This document shows positions 47,822-60,000 of a stretch of 64,000 bases of DNA, one piece after another. Under the pieces are notes generated by a model. The model did no database searches. It was not told where the DNA came from and saw only the letters and a program-made list of their open reading frames with translations. Source of the stretch: Pyrus communis (taxonomy: Eukaryota; Streptophyta; Magnoliopsida; Rosales; Rosaceae); contig NC_084811.1 of NCBI RefSeq assembly GCF_963583255.1, positions 18,680,088 through 18,744,087 on the forward strand. Reading direction: 5' to 3'. A program made the translations under genes and the position numbers. How positions within the stretch are numbered: position 1 is the first letter of the stretch; every line of letters starts with the position of its first letter.

Positions 47822-50800
47822 CATGTACATTGATTTAGTCTACCATAATAGCATTTGTATTACACTTGGACAATAGTTTATAGAATCTAGCCTTCAGAAA
47901 CACAAATCACGTTTGTATATGCATTGGATAGTAATGCATTAAATTTGTAAAAGTATGCAAATTATTCTTCAAAATTTGTGATTGTACAATGCTTTAATTT
48001 TTTACTTCAATTGGTCAATGCTAAATGAAAAAAGCTATCACCATCCTTTTTGTAATTTTGATCTTAACTTGAATAAAAAAAACATATGCATCTTTGTTGG
48101 GCCGACTCATTCTGTAAAAATGTTGCCAACATCAAATGGGATCGAAGCAATTAAAAGCTATCAAAAAATTGTATGTTCAAGACTTAAGTATTCTAGATCC
48201 ATATTTGTACAAGGTAAACAAATTCTTCCCAAAGTTAGAGAATTTTGAAAGTAAAGTACTTCTCACATGAAATAAAAAGAAATCTAGTAAGGATAAAAAT
48301 TATATGATGCTTTAGATTTATGGATTAATAGGGTGTACAAATCTCAGTACAACTGGGATTACAAAAGCTAGAAAAGTTTACAAAGCACATACTTAATGTC
48401 AAGCCATTAGTAACCATTAAAAGAAAAGGATAAAAAAAATACGAACACTTTAGGTTCAACTTTTTGCAAGCAATGCATGATATATTGATACATTTAAGAC
48501 CTTTCATTTACCTCTAGTTATGCCAAATGTATTGCATAGATATTATGCTAGTTATTACAACCTGCCATTCATAGGTTTTGAACTTAGAAGGTAAAGAGCG
48601 TAAAATTAGAAGAAAAAAAAAATCTGAGCTTTGATTTCTCTATTCTGCAACATGAATAGTATGCATAAATATTGTTTCACAAAACATATATTTCAAGAAT
48701 CGAGTAATGATTTTGATATATTATGTCATAACCATTTGTCTCACATCAGTCATAAAAAAATATTATTGATATGTTAATCACTATCTCTACACATACTTCA
48801 GAATACTTCAGTCTTATATAGCCATTACAGTCGAATGGTGGTACAACGCATGCTCATGTTGCTACAAACAACTAAGAAAGAAAGAAAATAATGAATTGGT
48901 AATTTGTCTAAACACAATGTCCAAACTCCCCTCTTCTAGTAAGACAGATACTTATGACTACTTTCATGTTATTTTTCTTTACACTTTATACTCAAATATT
49001 TTTGTCATATATTTAGGTTTAAAGTTTAGACCTTGAAGACACCAGCAATGAGACCAGTGCCATCATCATTGGTTAATAAGCAGAACAATTGTTGAAAATT
49101 CATGCTATGACTTAATTGTTGAAAAAAGGTTTACTAATCAACAAGAATTACTAGATGGAATTCTCCAAAATAGACGTAGATAAAAATTTTCAACTTAGAT
49201 CTAGAACCTTGAAAAATGGTTTCAACAGAAATGATCTTATGATCCAAGCAATATTTGATGACAAGGTACAAGATATTCAATCAACCTCCAAAGCTTCTTA
49301 TAAAATAGTGGTAGAATTTCAGGAGGAAGATACAGCTGCTCAAAATTTTTCATCGACTCCACCACATTTTAAAAAAAAAAAAGTTAAAGTATGACTCTCC
49401 CACCGCTTCATCCATCATTGTCACAACATCATATGCTGAAAGTTCAGCTTGGAAGGCTCTTTTCAGCTCCGAGACAAGAAAAAAAAAAAAATCAAAAAAG
49501 GTAAGAACTTCCACAATAACTCAATAAGTATCTCATTCGCATCTATATTTTCACATTACCAAACATCTACTAATACCTTAATCCCTTTTTTTATTTATAT
49601 GGATTTAAAGGAAACTAAAACTTTTGAAGAAACTGATGAACAAAATATTTCAGACATTAAAAATTTTCCCCCATCAAATCTCGAAAAAAAAAAAAAAAAA
49701 AACAAACATTAATACGTTACATCTATTAATTATTAATACATATATTTTCAAAATTCAAATTTTATCACATTTCTTATACAAAAATATAATCTCAATCTAC
49801 AGGAAAAAGAAGTACAAGGATGAATGAATCACTTTGGAGCAATACATAACAATAAGAAAATTTTGTGATGAGCTCAGAAACAGGAAAGTTACATGAAAAA
49901 TAGGGCAATGCGGGCAATTTTTGTAATTGTATATAGTTGGGACTTGGAAGTTTGTCCTTATTTGTTGCAGAAATCTACCTATTTTGTTGTACATGACTTT
50001 TAACGTAGAGTTAGTAAAATGTGGGTGAAACCGAACGACTAATTGATGTGGAAAACTTTTGAAAGCTTATATAACTGGGACTTTGAATTCTCCCCTTTAA
50101 ATTTTACATATGCTCTTGATGTAAAGTAAATGTAAATAAAGGACTTATTTTACCATGTGAGTTTTGAATTATTTAAAGATAGATGTGTTGGTTGGTTGTT
50201 TTATGGTTATGAATTAGATGTACAATGAAATATGTATTTGTGAATGCGATTGAGTTCTGCTAGCTTTTGAGTATCATCTCATTGCTAGGTGCTCTTATCC
50301 AAATTTTTTTTGGTTTTTTTGGAAATTATTCATAGTTGTAGTGAATTAAGGTTTAAATGCTAGTTAAGGTACCTGAAGCTTATCCAAAGTTGTTGAGAGA
50401 GAAATTGTTATTGATTTTGGTCTATCTTCAAATATCTCTCTATTTTCAAGTCAATCATATTTATTTTGAAAAATCTATTCGGAGTAATTGTATATCTAAG
50501 CAGTGAATTATTTGGGATTGTTCATGGAGCATGAGAACGTCAGTGTTGGGTTATCTGAGAGATAAATGTATGGCACACGTGATTTAAGTATTTTATTTTT
50601 ATTTGTTTGTACACTTGTAAGGTTTCCAAATAATTTGTATCAAATTTTGTTCATTTTTGTTTTTATTTTATTTTTATTTGTGCACTGGTGGCTAGATTAT
50701 TTTTTTCACTCACCTCAGGTCTGGAACCTGACAATGCTGCTGCGAGAGGGGTCGCAAAGATGGTTAGGGTTATAGGAGACTAGGCGGAGGGGCCTTAATG

Positions 50801-51170
50801 GAGACCTTTGGACAAAAAGGAAATTTACAAGGGAAGGAAAAGATTTTGGAGAATCTTCCATTGCCATGCCAACCCGTAGATAGATCGGCCGACTATGTCT
50901 AGTAAATTTTACATGAAGAATTGAGAATGCAAAGAATAAGGAAAGTATGTATTTTACATGAACCACTTTGGTTTGGTTGGACGAATTTCATATGTTTAAA
51001 GACTATGAGCCGAACCGATTTAAATCGATTCGGTTTGTTCAAATCAATTTGATTAAAAACCAAATTTTTTGAATTGGTTCAAATCAGTTTGATCAATTTG
51101 ATCGATTTGTTGGTTTTTGTTACCACCCTAAACTCTGATTATACTCGTTCCCCTTGCATCGAAGTTGAAA
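47822..51170. other. AT-rich stretch without an assignable gene
   Basis: Frames at 47982-48248 and 49155-49394 could be parts of the RPA-like remnant; the second is Lys/Gln/Asp-rich and ends in a poly-Lys run made by an A-tract. 50990-51115 is a run of imperfect palindromic words (ATCGATTCGG, CAAATCAATTTGAT) typical of small DNA-transposon ends. Nothing else is recognised. Confidence 0.3.
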
Positions 51171-51174
51171 TCCA

Positions 51175-52515
51175 TGTCCTTGAAGATAATACTGTGTTTG
51201 GATGAGGGAAATAAACTTGAAATTTTGACAAAAGTCAGGATTTATAAATTAGCATGCATAAATTCCTTTGTTTGGATTGATAAACATAGAAATTTAGAAT
51301 TTATGCATGGAAAAAAAAAACTTGGAATTTGGGACCTTCGCTCTTTGTTTGGATGATGAAATTTAAGATTACTAAGGAATTTAAAATGACGAAAATTGAA
51401 ATGACGGACTTCTATTTTCTAGAATTTCTGAATTTTCTTGTTAACCGAGAAGACAATGAAATTTGAATATGGAATGTGCTATTTTTAAACTCTCACTCAT
51501 AGAAATTAGGAAATGACACCTATTTACATGGAATTTAAACTTGAAAATTGAACGTCCCAAATTCTAGAGTGGTTCGATATGAGATCACAAACCCTAAAAT
51601 GGGGTCCCGAATCCCAAACCAAAAATTTTCGGTATGGGAATTTGAAGACCAATCCCGAACCGAAATTTCGGTATTCCTAATTTTTGGGATTCGCGATCGA
51701 GATGCATCGGGATTGGATTTTGGGTTGAAACTTGAGATTTTTTGGGTTGTGGGCCAAAATTTGGAATTTTGGCTTGAAAATTTGTTGTCCAATTTCATAT
51801 CAATTGAAATTTAGGTTTTTTTACCTCATACCAATTTGAAGTTTCATACCAATTAAAATATCAATTCATTCATATCAAGTCAAATTGATGTTCCAAAGTT
51901 TCAAACAACTTAATTTTATACTTCTATTTCTAATATAGTCTACTATCAAACTACTTAAATTCAACATTCAACATGCTATATGCAACCAAAATATATATAT
52001 ATATATGGTTCAGTTCAGGATTCCTGAACCATTGAATATGTAATCCCGATTCTCGTATCGAAAGGTTTGAGATCGGTTCGGTATGGATCCCAAAAATTTC
52101 AATATGGGATCGGGAATTTTTTGGTTTTGTTTAGGATTTTCAGAAAAAATTTCCAGCTCTAACAAATTCCAAGTTTTTTTTTTTTTTTTTCTTTTTCCAC
52201 GCGAAAATTCTAAATTTCTATGTTTATCAATCCAAACAAGAGAATTGATACAGTCAATTTATAAATTTTGACTTTTGTCAAAATTTCAAGTTTATTTCCC
52301 TCTTCCAAACATAGTATCAATTCCCAAGTTTAAATTCCATGTAAATAGGTGTCATTTTCCAATTTCTATGAGTGAGAGTTTAAAAATAACAAATTCCATA
52401 TTCAAATTGCATTGTTCTTATAGGTTAACTAAATAAGAAAATTCATAAATTTGAGAAAATAAAAATCAGTCATTTTAAATTCCTTGGTAACCTTAAATTT
52501 CTTCATCTATTTATT
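51175..52515. repeat. Large imperfect inverted repeat with permuted arms
   Basis: The left arm (about 51185-51545) reappears inverted at about 52160-52510. Shared words are TTTGGATTGATAAACATAG, AAACTTGAAATTTTGACAAA and AAACTCTCACTCATAGAAAT. The two halves of the arm occur in swapped order on the two sides. The 600-bp spacer is rich in TTTCGGTAT and CCGAACCGAAAT words. No ORF in it looks real. It may be a foldback-type element or two tandem MITEs in opposite directions. Confidence 0.65.
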
Positions 52516-53359
52516 TACAACGCCAATTGGGCGGAAAAATTTAAGGGACCAAATGGAAAAGAAAAACCACACTAGGACGGATAAAAGTTCAAGGACCAAA
52601 ATGAAATAAATCTCAAAATTGTAGGGTGAAAATCATGAAATTAACCCAAAATTATAAGTATACTATTCCCCAACCCTCCCCCTTCAACCTGCCACCTCGC
52701 TCCTGCAGCCTCAGTAGGCCTGGCAATTCCTGATACGACCTGATAACCCGACACGACATGACACGAAATTAACAAGTGTTTAGGTCGACACAATAACGAA
52801 CCGGGTCGTTATTGAGTAACCCGATAAGCACTTGTTAAGATAACGGGTTGGTTCGGGTATACATGTGGGCAACACGATACACAATAAGCAGAATATTAAT
52901 TTAATAATTTTATAACCCTACAAAAATATTATAATAATTATATATGTTAATTTAACAATTTTATACCACTAAAAACTATAATATATATATATATATATTA
53001 AATTAACTATAATAATTATACCCCCAAAATATTAACTATAATAATTATATATATATATATATATATTAAATTTTAAATTAAATTTTATACCCCTAAAAAC
53101 TATAATAATTAATATGCATCATGCCACCCTTTGAAAAAAAAAGGGAGGGAAAATGAAAATTATAAGAAAAGCTGAAAGGGAAACAAAAAAGAGAGAGAAA
53201 GATGGGACCTAGAGGTATTTTCAATTTTGCTTACTAATAGTAGGGTGGGTTTTTCCACCGTGGTCTCTCATGTGTGCACTTGTTATTGTTAGGATAAGAT
53301 TCGACAGCTGTGTTCCTGACACGTGTACGTCATTTACTTCTCTCTCTCCTTTTTTTCCT

Positions 53360-53515
53360 GAGAAATTTTTCATTATAACGAAAACACAAATAGTACACCA
53401 TGTGTTTTAATAAAAGTGGTGAGAATTTTTATTTTTTTAAGTTATTAATTTTTTATCACACATATCCCACTATTTTTATAATAATACTTGATTTACTACT
53501 CCGTGTACCGGTCAA
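53360..53515. mobile_element. Diverged copy of the PIF/Harbinger-like MITE
   Basis: It starts GAGAAATTTTTCATTATAAC and continues TAGTACACCATGTGTTTTAA, matching the element at 8351-8518. The right end fades near 53515 where the tandem array begins. Confidence 0.5.
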
Positions 53516-53519
53516 TTAT

Positions 53520-56270
53520 ACGTACAAAATAAATAGATTTAAATCTACTTAATAAATGATATATACACACACCATTGAACTTGATGGAATACGCATTTTA
53601 CGAAACTAATTTCAATGATTCAACCGTCAAACATGTTTGTATATACTTCGAGATCGCATACGCCAAAAATTGAAAAAACCAAACATTCTGAGATCAAGTA
53701 ACGGTACGAAATTTTTCGACGATTATAAAAAAAAATCACGATTTAACGGTTATTTGAACTCTGATTTTGATGATTTTTTACATGTACACTCATTGACTCT
53801 ATTTGAATACAATGATTTTATTTGATCTTCAATTTAAAATATTTACATTAGTGGATACCACAAAATCTTATGTTATACTTAATGAAAGTATAAATAAACT
53901 CTTAAGTGTTAGTGAATCTATTGTTTTGATGGGATACGCATTCTACGAAACTAGTTTCAATGATCCAACCGTCAACCATATTTGTATATACTTCGAAATT
54001 GCATACACCAAAAATTGCAAAAAACAAACATTCTGAGATCAAGTAACAGGATAAAACTTTTCGACGGTTATAAAAAGAAAAATCATGATTTAACGGTTAT
54101 TTTAATTCCGATTTTAATGATTTATTACAGCTATACTCCTTAACTCTATATGAATACAATGAATGAACTCGATCTTTAATTTAACATATTTACACTAGTG
54201 GATACCACAAAATCTTATGTTATACTTAATGAAAGTATAAACAAACTCTTAAGTGTTAGTGAATCAATTGTTTTGATAGGATACACATTCTACGAAACTA
54301 GTTTCAACGATCAAGCTGTTAAATATGTTTGTATATACTTTGAGATCTTATATGCCAAAATTTGAAAAAAAAAAAAAAATTTCAGAAATTAAGTAACGGG
54401 ACAAAACTTTATCAATGAAAAATCATAATTTAACGATTATTTTAACTCCGATTTTGATGATTTTTTACAGCTACACTCCTTGACCCTATATGAATACATT
54501 GAATCAAAAATATTTACATTAATAGATACCACAAAATCTTATGTTATACATATGAAAGTATGAATAAACTCTTAAGTGTTAGTGAATCTATTATTTTGAT
54601 GGAATACGCATTCTATGAAACTAATTTCAACGATCCAATTGTCAAACATGTTTGTATATACTTCGAGATCGCATACGCCAAAAATTGCAAAAAACAAATA
54701 TTTTGAGATCAAGTAACGGGAGAAAACTTTTCGACGGTTATCAACGATAAATCACGATTTAACGGTTATTTTAACTCCGATTTTGATGATTTTTTACAGC
54801 TACACTCCTTGACCCTATGTGAATACAATGAATGAACTTGATCTTCAATTTAAAATATTTACACTAGTAGATACTATAAAATCTTATATTATACTTAATG
54901 AAAGTATGAATAAACTCTAAGTGCTAGTGAATCTATCGTTTTGATGGGATACACATTCTACGAAATTAATTTCAATGATCCAACCATCAAACATGTTTGT
55001 ATATACTTCGAGATTAAATACGCCAAAAATTGCAAAAAACAAATATTCAGAGATCAAGTAACGGGAGAAAAGTTTTCAACGATTATCATTGAAAAATCAT
55101 GATTTAACGGTTATTTTTACTCCGATTTTGATGATTTTTTACAACCACACTCCTTGATCCTATGTGAATATAATGAATGAACTCGATCTTCAATTTAAAA
55201 TATTTACACTAGTGGATATTACAAAATCTTATGTTATACTTAATAAAAGTATGAATAAACTCTTAAGTGTTAGTGAATCTATCGTTTTGATGGGATATGC
55301 ATCCTATGAAATTAATTTCAACGATCCAACCGTCAAAGTTGTTTGTATATGCTTCGAGATCGCATACACTAAAAATCACAAAAAACAAACATTCAGAGAT
55401 AAAGTAAAGGGACAAAACTTTTCGACGATTATCAATGAAAAATCACGATTTAACGATGATTTTAATTCTGATTTTGATAATTTTTTACAGCTACACTCCT
55501 TGACCCTATACGAATACATTGAATCAACTCGATCTTCAATTTAAAATATTTACACTAGTGGATACTCTTATGTTATACTTAATGAAAGTATGAATAAACT
55601 CTTAAATGTAAGTGAATATATTATTTTGATGGGATACGCATTCTACGAAACTAATTTCAATGATCTAACCGTCAAACATGTTTATATATACTTCGAGATT
55701 GCATACGCCAAAAATTGCAAAAAACAAACATTCTGAGATCAAGTAATGAGACAAAACTTTTCGACGGTTATCAACGAAAAATCACGATTTAACGGTTATT
55801 TTAACTTCGATTTTGATGATTTTTACAGCTACACTCCTTGACCCTATATGAATACAATGAATGAATTCGATTTTCCATTAAAAAATATTTACCCTAGTGG
55901 ATACCACAAAATCTTATGTTATATTTAATGAAAGTATAAATAAACTCTAAGTGTTAGTGAATCTATCGTTTTAATTGAATACGCATTCTACGAAAATAAT
56001 TTCAACGATTCAACCATCAAATTTGTTTATATATGCTTCAAGATCGCATACGCCAAAAATCGCAAAAAACAAACATTCAAAGATCAAGTAACGAGACAAA
56101 ACTTTTCAACGGTTATCAACAAAAAATCACGATTTAACGGTTATTTTAACTCTGATTTTGATGATTTTTTTACAGGTACACTCCTTGACCCTATATGAAT
56201 ATAATGAATGAATTCGATCTTCAATTTAAAATATTTACACTAGTGAATACCACAAAATTTTATGTTATGA
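53520..56270. repeat. Tandem array of eight ~343-bp units
   Basis: The landmark TCCGATTTTGATGATTTTTT recurs near 53762, 54108, 54450, 54780, 55122, 55466, 55810 and 56155, a spacing of about 330-346 bp. Units also share TACGAAACTAATTTCAACGA and TTTAAAATATTTACACTAGT. The same unit occurs at 21.8-23.3 kb. ORFs of 60-126 codons are repeat shadows. Confidence 0.93.
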
Positions 56271-56660
56271 TGATCGATGAAAATTGAGGATTTTGTAAAA
56301 TGAATAATATGCAAGCTTTGAATTCTATTGGCAAGGTTTAAACTTTTGAGAAAGGCTTCACAACCTTGAAAACAAAAACTCTTTCATTTTGTATATCCTT
56401 GCACATTTAATATTTTGTAATAAACTAGTAGTGTATGGATGTTTGTTTATTAAGCTCTTATTTTCAAGTGTAGATGTAGTACTTAAACGATAAATGTGTT
56501 TTAATGTTTTGAAATAATATTTATGCGGCAATGTGTGGTATGTGAAAATTTAAGAAAAAAAATATTTTTCTTAACGGGTCATAATGACACGATACGATAC
56601 GTTAAAATTACACTGTTACAGGTGATACACGAATACCACAGATACGACTTGGGAGACTAA

Positions 56661-56988
56661 GGGCTGGTTTGGTATTGCTGTGCTTTAAAAAAAAGCTGTT
56701 TCTGCTGTGCTGTGAGAATAAGCAGCTGCAGTAGAGTGTTTGGTAAATTTTTTTATAAAAGTGCTTTTGAAAAAAAAAAAGCAGTATTAGAGTGTTTGGT
56801 AAACTTTTATGTAAAACAAATGTGAAAAAAAGCCGGTTTTTCAAAGCTAGGTTTTACAGCTTCTTGTTTTTGGCTTTTTTTCATCCAAAACTGTGAAAAA
56901 AAGCTGAAGCTGAGTGTTTACCAAACACAAAAACAGCTCCAGCTTTTTTTTTGATAGCAGTTTTTTCAGAATCAGTACCAAACCAGTA
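56661..56988. mobile_element. 328-bp PIF/Harbinger-like MITE, 32 bp upstream of the helicase ATG
   Basis: Ends GGGCTGGTTTGGTA and, inverted, TACTGGTTTGGTA are flanked by TAA at 56658-56660 and 56989-56991, the TWA duplication of PIF/Harbinger elements. The interior is rich in AAAAAAGCTG/CAGCTTTTTT words. It is inserted at the extreme right border of the hAT-like element. Confidence 0.85.
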
Positions 56989-57020
56989 TAAGCCTCAGTC
57001 GCTGCCTCCTTCCTGTTACA

Positions 57021-60000
57021 ATGGCGCCACCCCCTCTCGCGCGGATTGAAGAGAAAAGCCAAGAAGCAGCAAATTCAACAGCAAGACGCAGAGCTCGAGC
57101 GCTTCGATTCGCTCCCATGGAACCCCTCTCTCCCCAACGACGACAACGCCTTCTCGCAAGTGGTCGGCAACAACGAGCTCGTCGTGCCATCTCTCTATCC
57201 TATTACATTGGTTGACTAATGATAACGACTGTTCAACAAAATTGCGTTTTGTTTTTCTGTTTGGTTACTGGGAAAATTTGGAAAAGAAAATAGGGGAAAG
57301 TTGATTTCTGGGGTTTATGGGTTTTATGTTTGCTGTTGTTATATGAATGAATGCAGGTTTCCTAATGCTTGAGGAGATTGATGAGGCCGCATATGGGTTT
57401 GAAATTCCTGAACCACACGTAGAAAATAGGAATAGCAAGGAAGACAGTAAGCAAAGGGAAAAGTCCAAGAAGAGGAAGCGCAGCAGCGGAGTTGATGGGG
57501 GTGCTGGTGAGGGGTTGAGGCTGATGGCGAAAAGATTTTGGGCAAGGCTGATAGCGAGCTAAATAAAAAGAAGAAAAAGAAACAGAAAAAGAAAAAGAAG
57601 CTGGACCAAGCTCAGAGAATTGAGAGTGTTGATGGAAATGGTGACAATGAGGTTGAAGATAAAAGCAAGGATGAGGATGTGAATTCTATGAAGAAGAGGA
57701 AGAAGAAGACGTTGACGAAGAAGAAGAACAAGGCCAAGAAGACCCTGGAAAATGTGGAGAGTACAGTTGGTTAGTCTTGTATTCTTTTACTTTTAGAAAA
57801 TTTAGTGCTGTTCTTTATTTTATTTGTTTATGTTTTGTTTTCTGCATTGGTGCTGGGCTGTTTGTTAGAAATTTTGGCACTGTGCATGCCAGTGACAAAT
57901 TTGATCGAATTCATATGATTTTAGAGCGTTGTCCTTGTTAACTTATCAGGCTATAAATTGATCTGTAGTACTAGTTTCATTAGGTTTGGATCAAAATTGT
58001 TTGTGTTACTTATGTTGGGAAGGAGAGAGTGAAATGAAAAGGTAAAGAAGAAACGGGGAAGAGTAATTACAACTAAAACTAAACAACAATTTGAAGTTGG
58101 TTTTGGTTTTTTATTTATAGACTGTCAGATGTGTTGTTTCTCCTATCCCCCTCATCTTTGCCACTTTCTTCCCATATCCATAATCTAAATAACAAAGAAT
58201 TATGAAATGTGCCCATAACACGTTGATGGATTGGTGATAATCTCAATTCAATGTTATTGTCAAACATCACTTCGTGCATATTTAATAACTGCATTAAAGA
58301 TTATGGGATTAGGAAATTTTTTCAGACTTTGAACTGCACTTTCATTATCTTTTCTTTGATAAGAGGTGTACTTTCAATTGATTGATTTTCCAGGCGAATG
58401 ACACGGAAATTTATTCGTTCTGTATAAAATTTGATGTTTCTTACAAAAACTAAACCTACATAGTAGTGTGTGTAATTTCTTACTTTCTGGTCTTGGTTAG
58501 TCTGGTCGGGTGGTGCACCACCATAGGTCGATCACTTTTTCCTTCCAATCTCATCACACAAATAAAATATTCACACGTTTAGTTCAGTTTTTTATCTTAT
58601 TGTATATTTTCTTGAAGCACACATAATTCTGACAATGCTTGTTGGACGTGTTACATTAAGATACTCATGCCACTTTCTGCATTGATGTATGTGATTCTAG
58701 ATGATGATAGCAAAGGAAAACAAGAAATTGACGAAGAGATTTTCGATGAAGATGAGTATTATGCATGGCATGAGTTGAGACTCCATCATCTGATCATGAA
58801 ATCAATATATAGGCTTGGGTTCAAGAACCTAACGCCAATACAAAAAGCTTGTATTCCTGCTGCTGCTCATCAAGGGAAGGTTGGTTAAGGTTATTGTGTA
58901 AGATCTTTGGTAGGCAAAGATCATTTCTTGTTTGGTACTCATTAAATTGATTTATATGACAGGACGTTGTTGGTGCTGCTGAAACAGGGTCTGGAAAGAC
59001 ACTTGCTTTTGGTTTGCCCATTTTGCAACGCTTATTGGATGAAAAAGAAAAGGCTGTAAGGATGTTTGATGAAAAGGGGGAGGAAACAGAGAAGTTTGCT
59101 CCAAAAGGTCTTTTATGGGCCCTTATCATTACTCCCACAAGGGAACTTGGACTTCAGGTAACAAAATTGATTGCCGGTTGATTCTGTTCATGTAATTTTT
59201 CCACAAAACAACAGTTTTCCTTTTCTGGAAACTCTTTTTTTTAAGCCTTTGGTTTCTATAATAAATGAAAGTTCATTCCTACTGGAATGAATGATTCCAT
59301 CCCCATATCATCCATCAGGAGTCCCACATGTATGGCCTACATGGACTCCATATGTTTTTTTATTTCCTTATTTGAAGTTAACACTGAAGGCATGTTTGTT
59401 TACTTCTTACTTTTATAATAAATGAAAAGGAATGGATATATGATAAACAACCTGCCCCACCTACCCTGACCCACCTACTTCTTCATTCCCCTGGTTGTTA
59501 GTAAGCACATGGATACTACTGATACCATTCCTTGTAAGTAATCATGCCCTAAATGAGCAAGAATGAGAAGGATTCCCATTCCATGCAAACAAAACAAGAC
59601 ATGAGTGTAGGAAGTACAAACGTTTTTATATCGAGTACCTGAAGTTCCCCGAAGTTGTATGTCTGAACTAAAAGTCCCACGATATAGAAGAAAACGATAT
59701 TGTAAGTTCTATGTGCTACATGTGCTAGGCGGAAGAAGCATACATAGTGGCTAAGTAAATTTGAAGAGAAGCCAGTGCAATTGGAAGACCCTTGATAATA
59801 GCCAAACAAGAAACCTGCATTTCTAACGCACACATGTTTAAGCCCAACTTGTGAGCCTAAAAATGTGAAAGAGATATATCTCCTTAATAGTGTTAGAATT
59901 GATAACATCACCCCTTAAATCTGTTATTCCCTTTGTCTTAATTTTGCACCTCCATAACATAGGAATTGAGGATTTTGTCATTAGGAATAAAATCTTCATG

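Larger units (their letters stand above)
52715..56659. mobile_element. hAT-like insertion (~3.9 kb) with exact 8-bp target duplication
   Basis: The left terminus TAGGCCTGGCAATT fits the plant hAT end pattern and is followed by ACCCGAC and ACCCGATAA words. The right side ends in ACACGATACGATACG words and ACTTGGGAGACTA, a diverged inverted end. AGCCTCAG occurs exactly at 52707-52714 and at 56991-56998, the right copy pushed outward by a later MITE. Eight base pairs is the hAT duplication length. No transposase is readable. The inside holds an older MITE copy and a tandem array, so the element is non-autonomous. Confidence 0.7.

Noticed and set aside
50320..50345. Right end of the 43.2-kb CACTA-like element (GTTGTAGTG near 50335)
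   Set aside because: Only eight bases match the left terminus, and the flanking 3-bp duplication (TAT versus AAT) does not fit.
53637..55544. Several similar ORFs with the pattern SRFNGYFNSDFDDFLQLHSLTLYEY
   Set aside because: They fall at the same place in each ~343-bp tandem unit and in the array at 22-23 kb; most units are interrupted, so they are repeat shadows.
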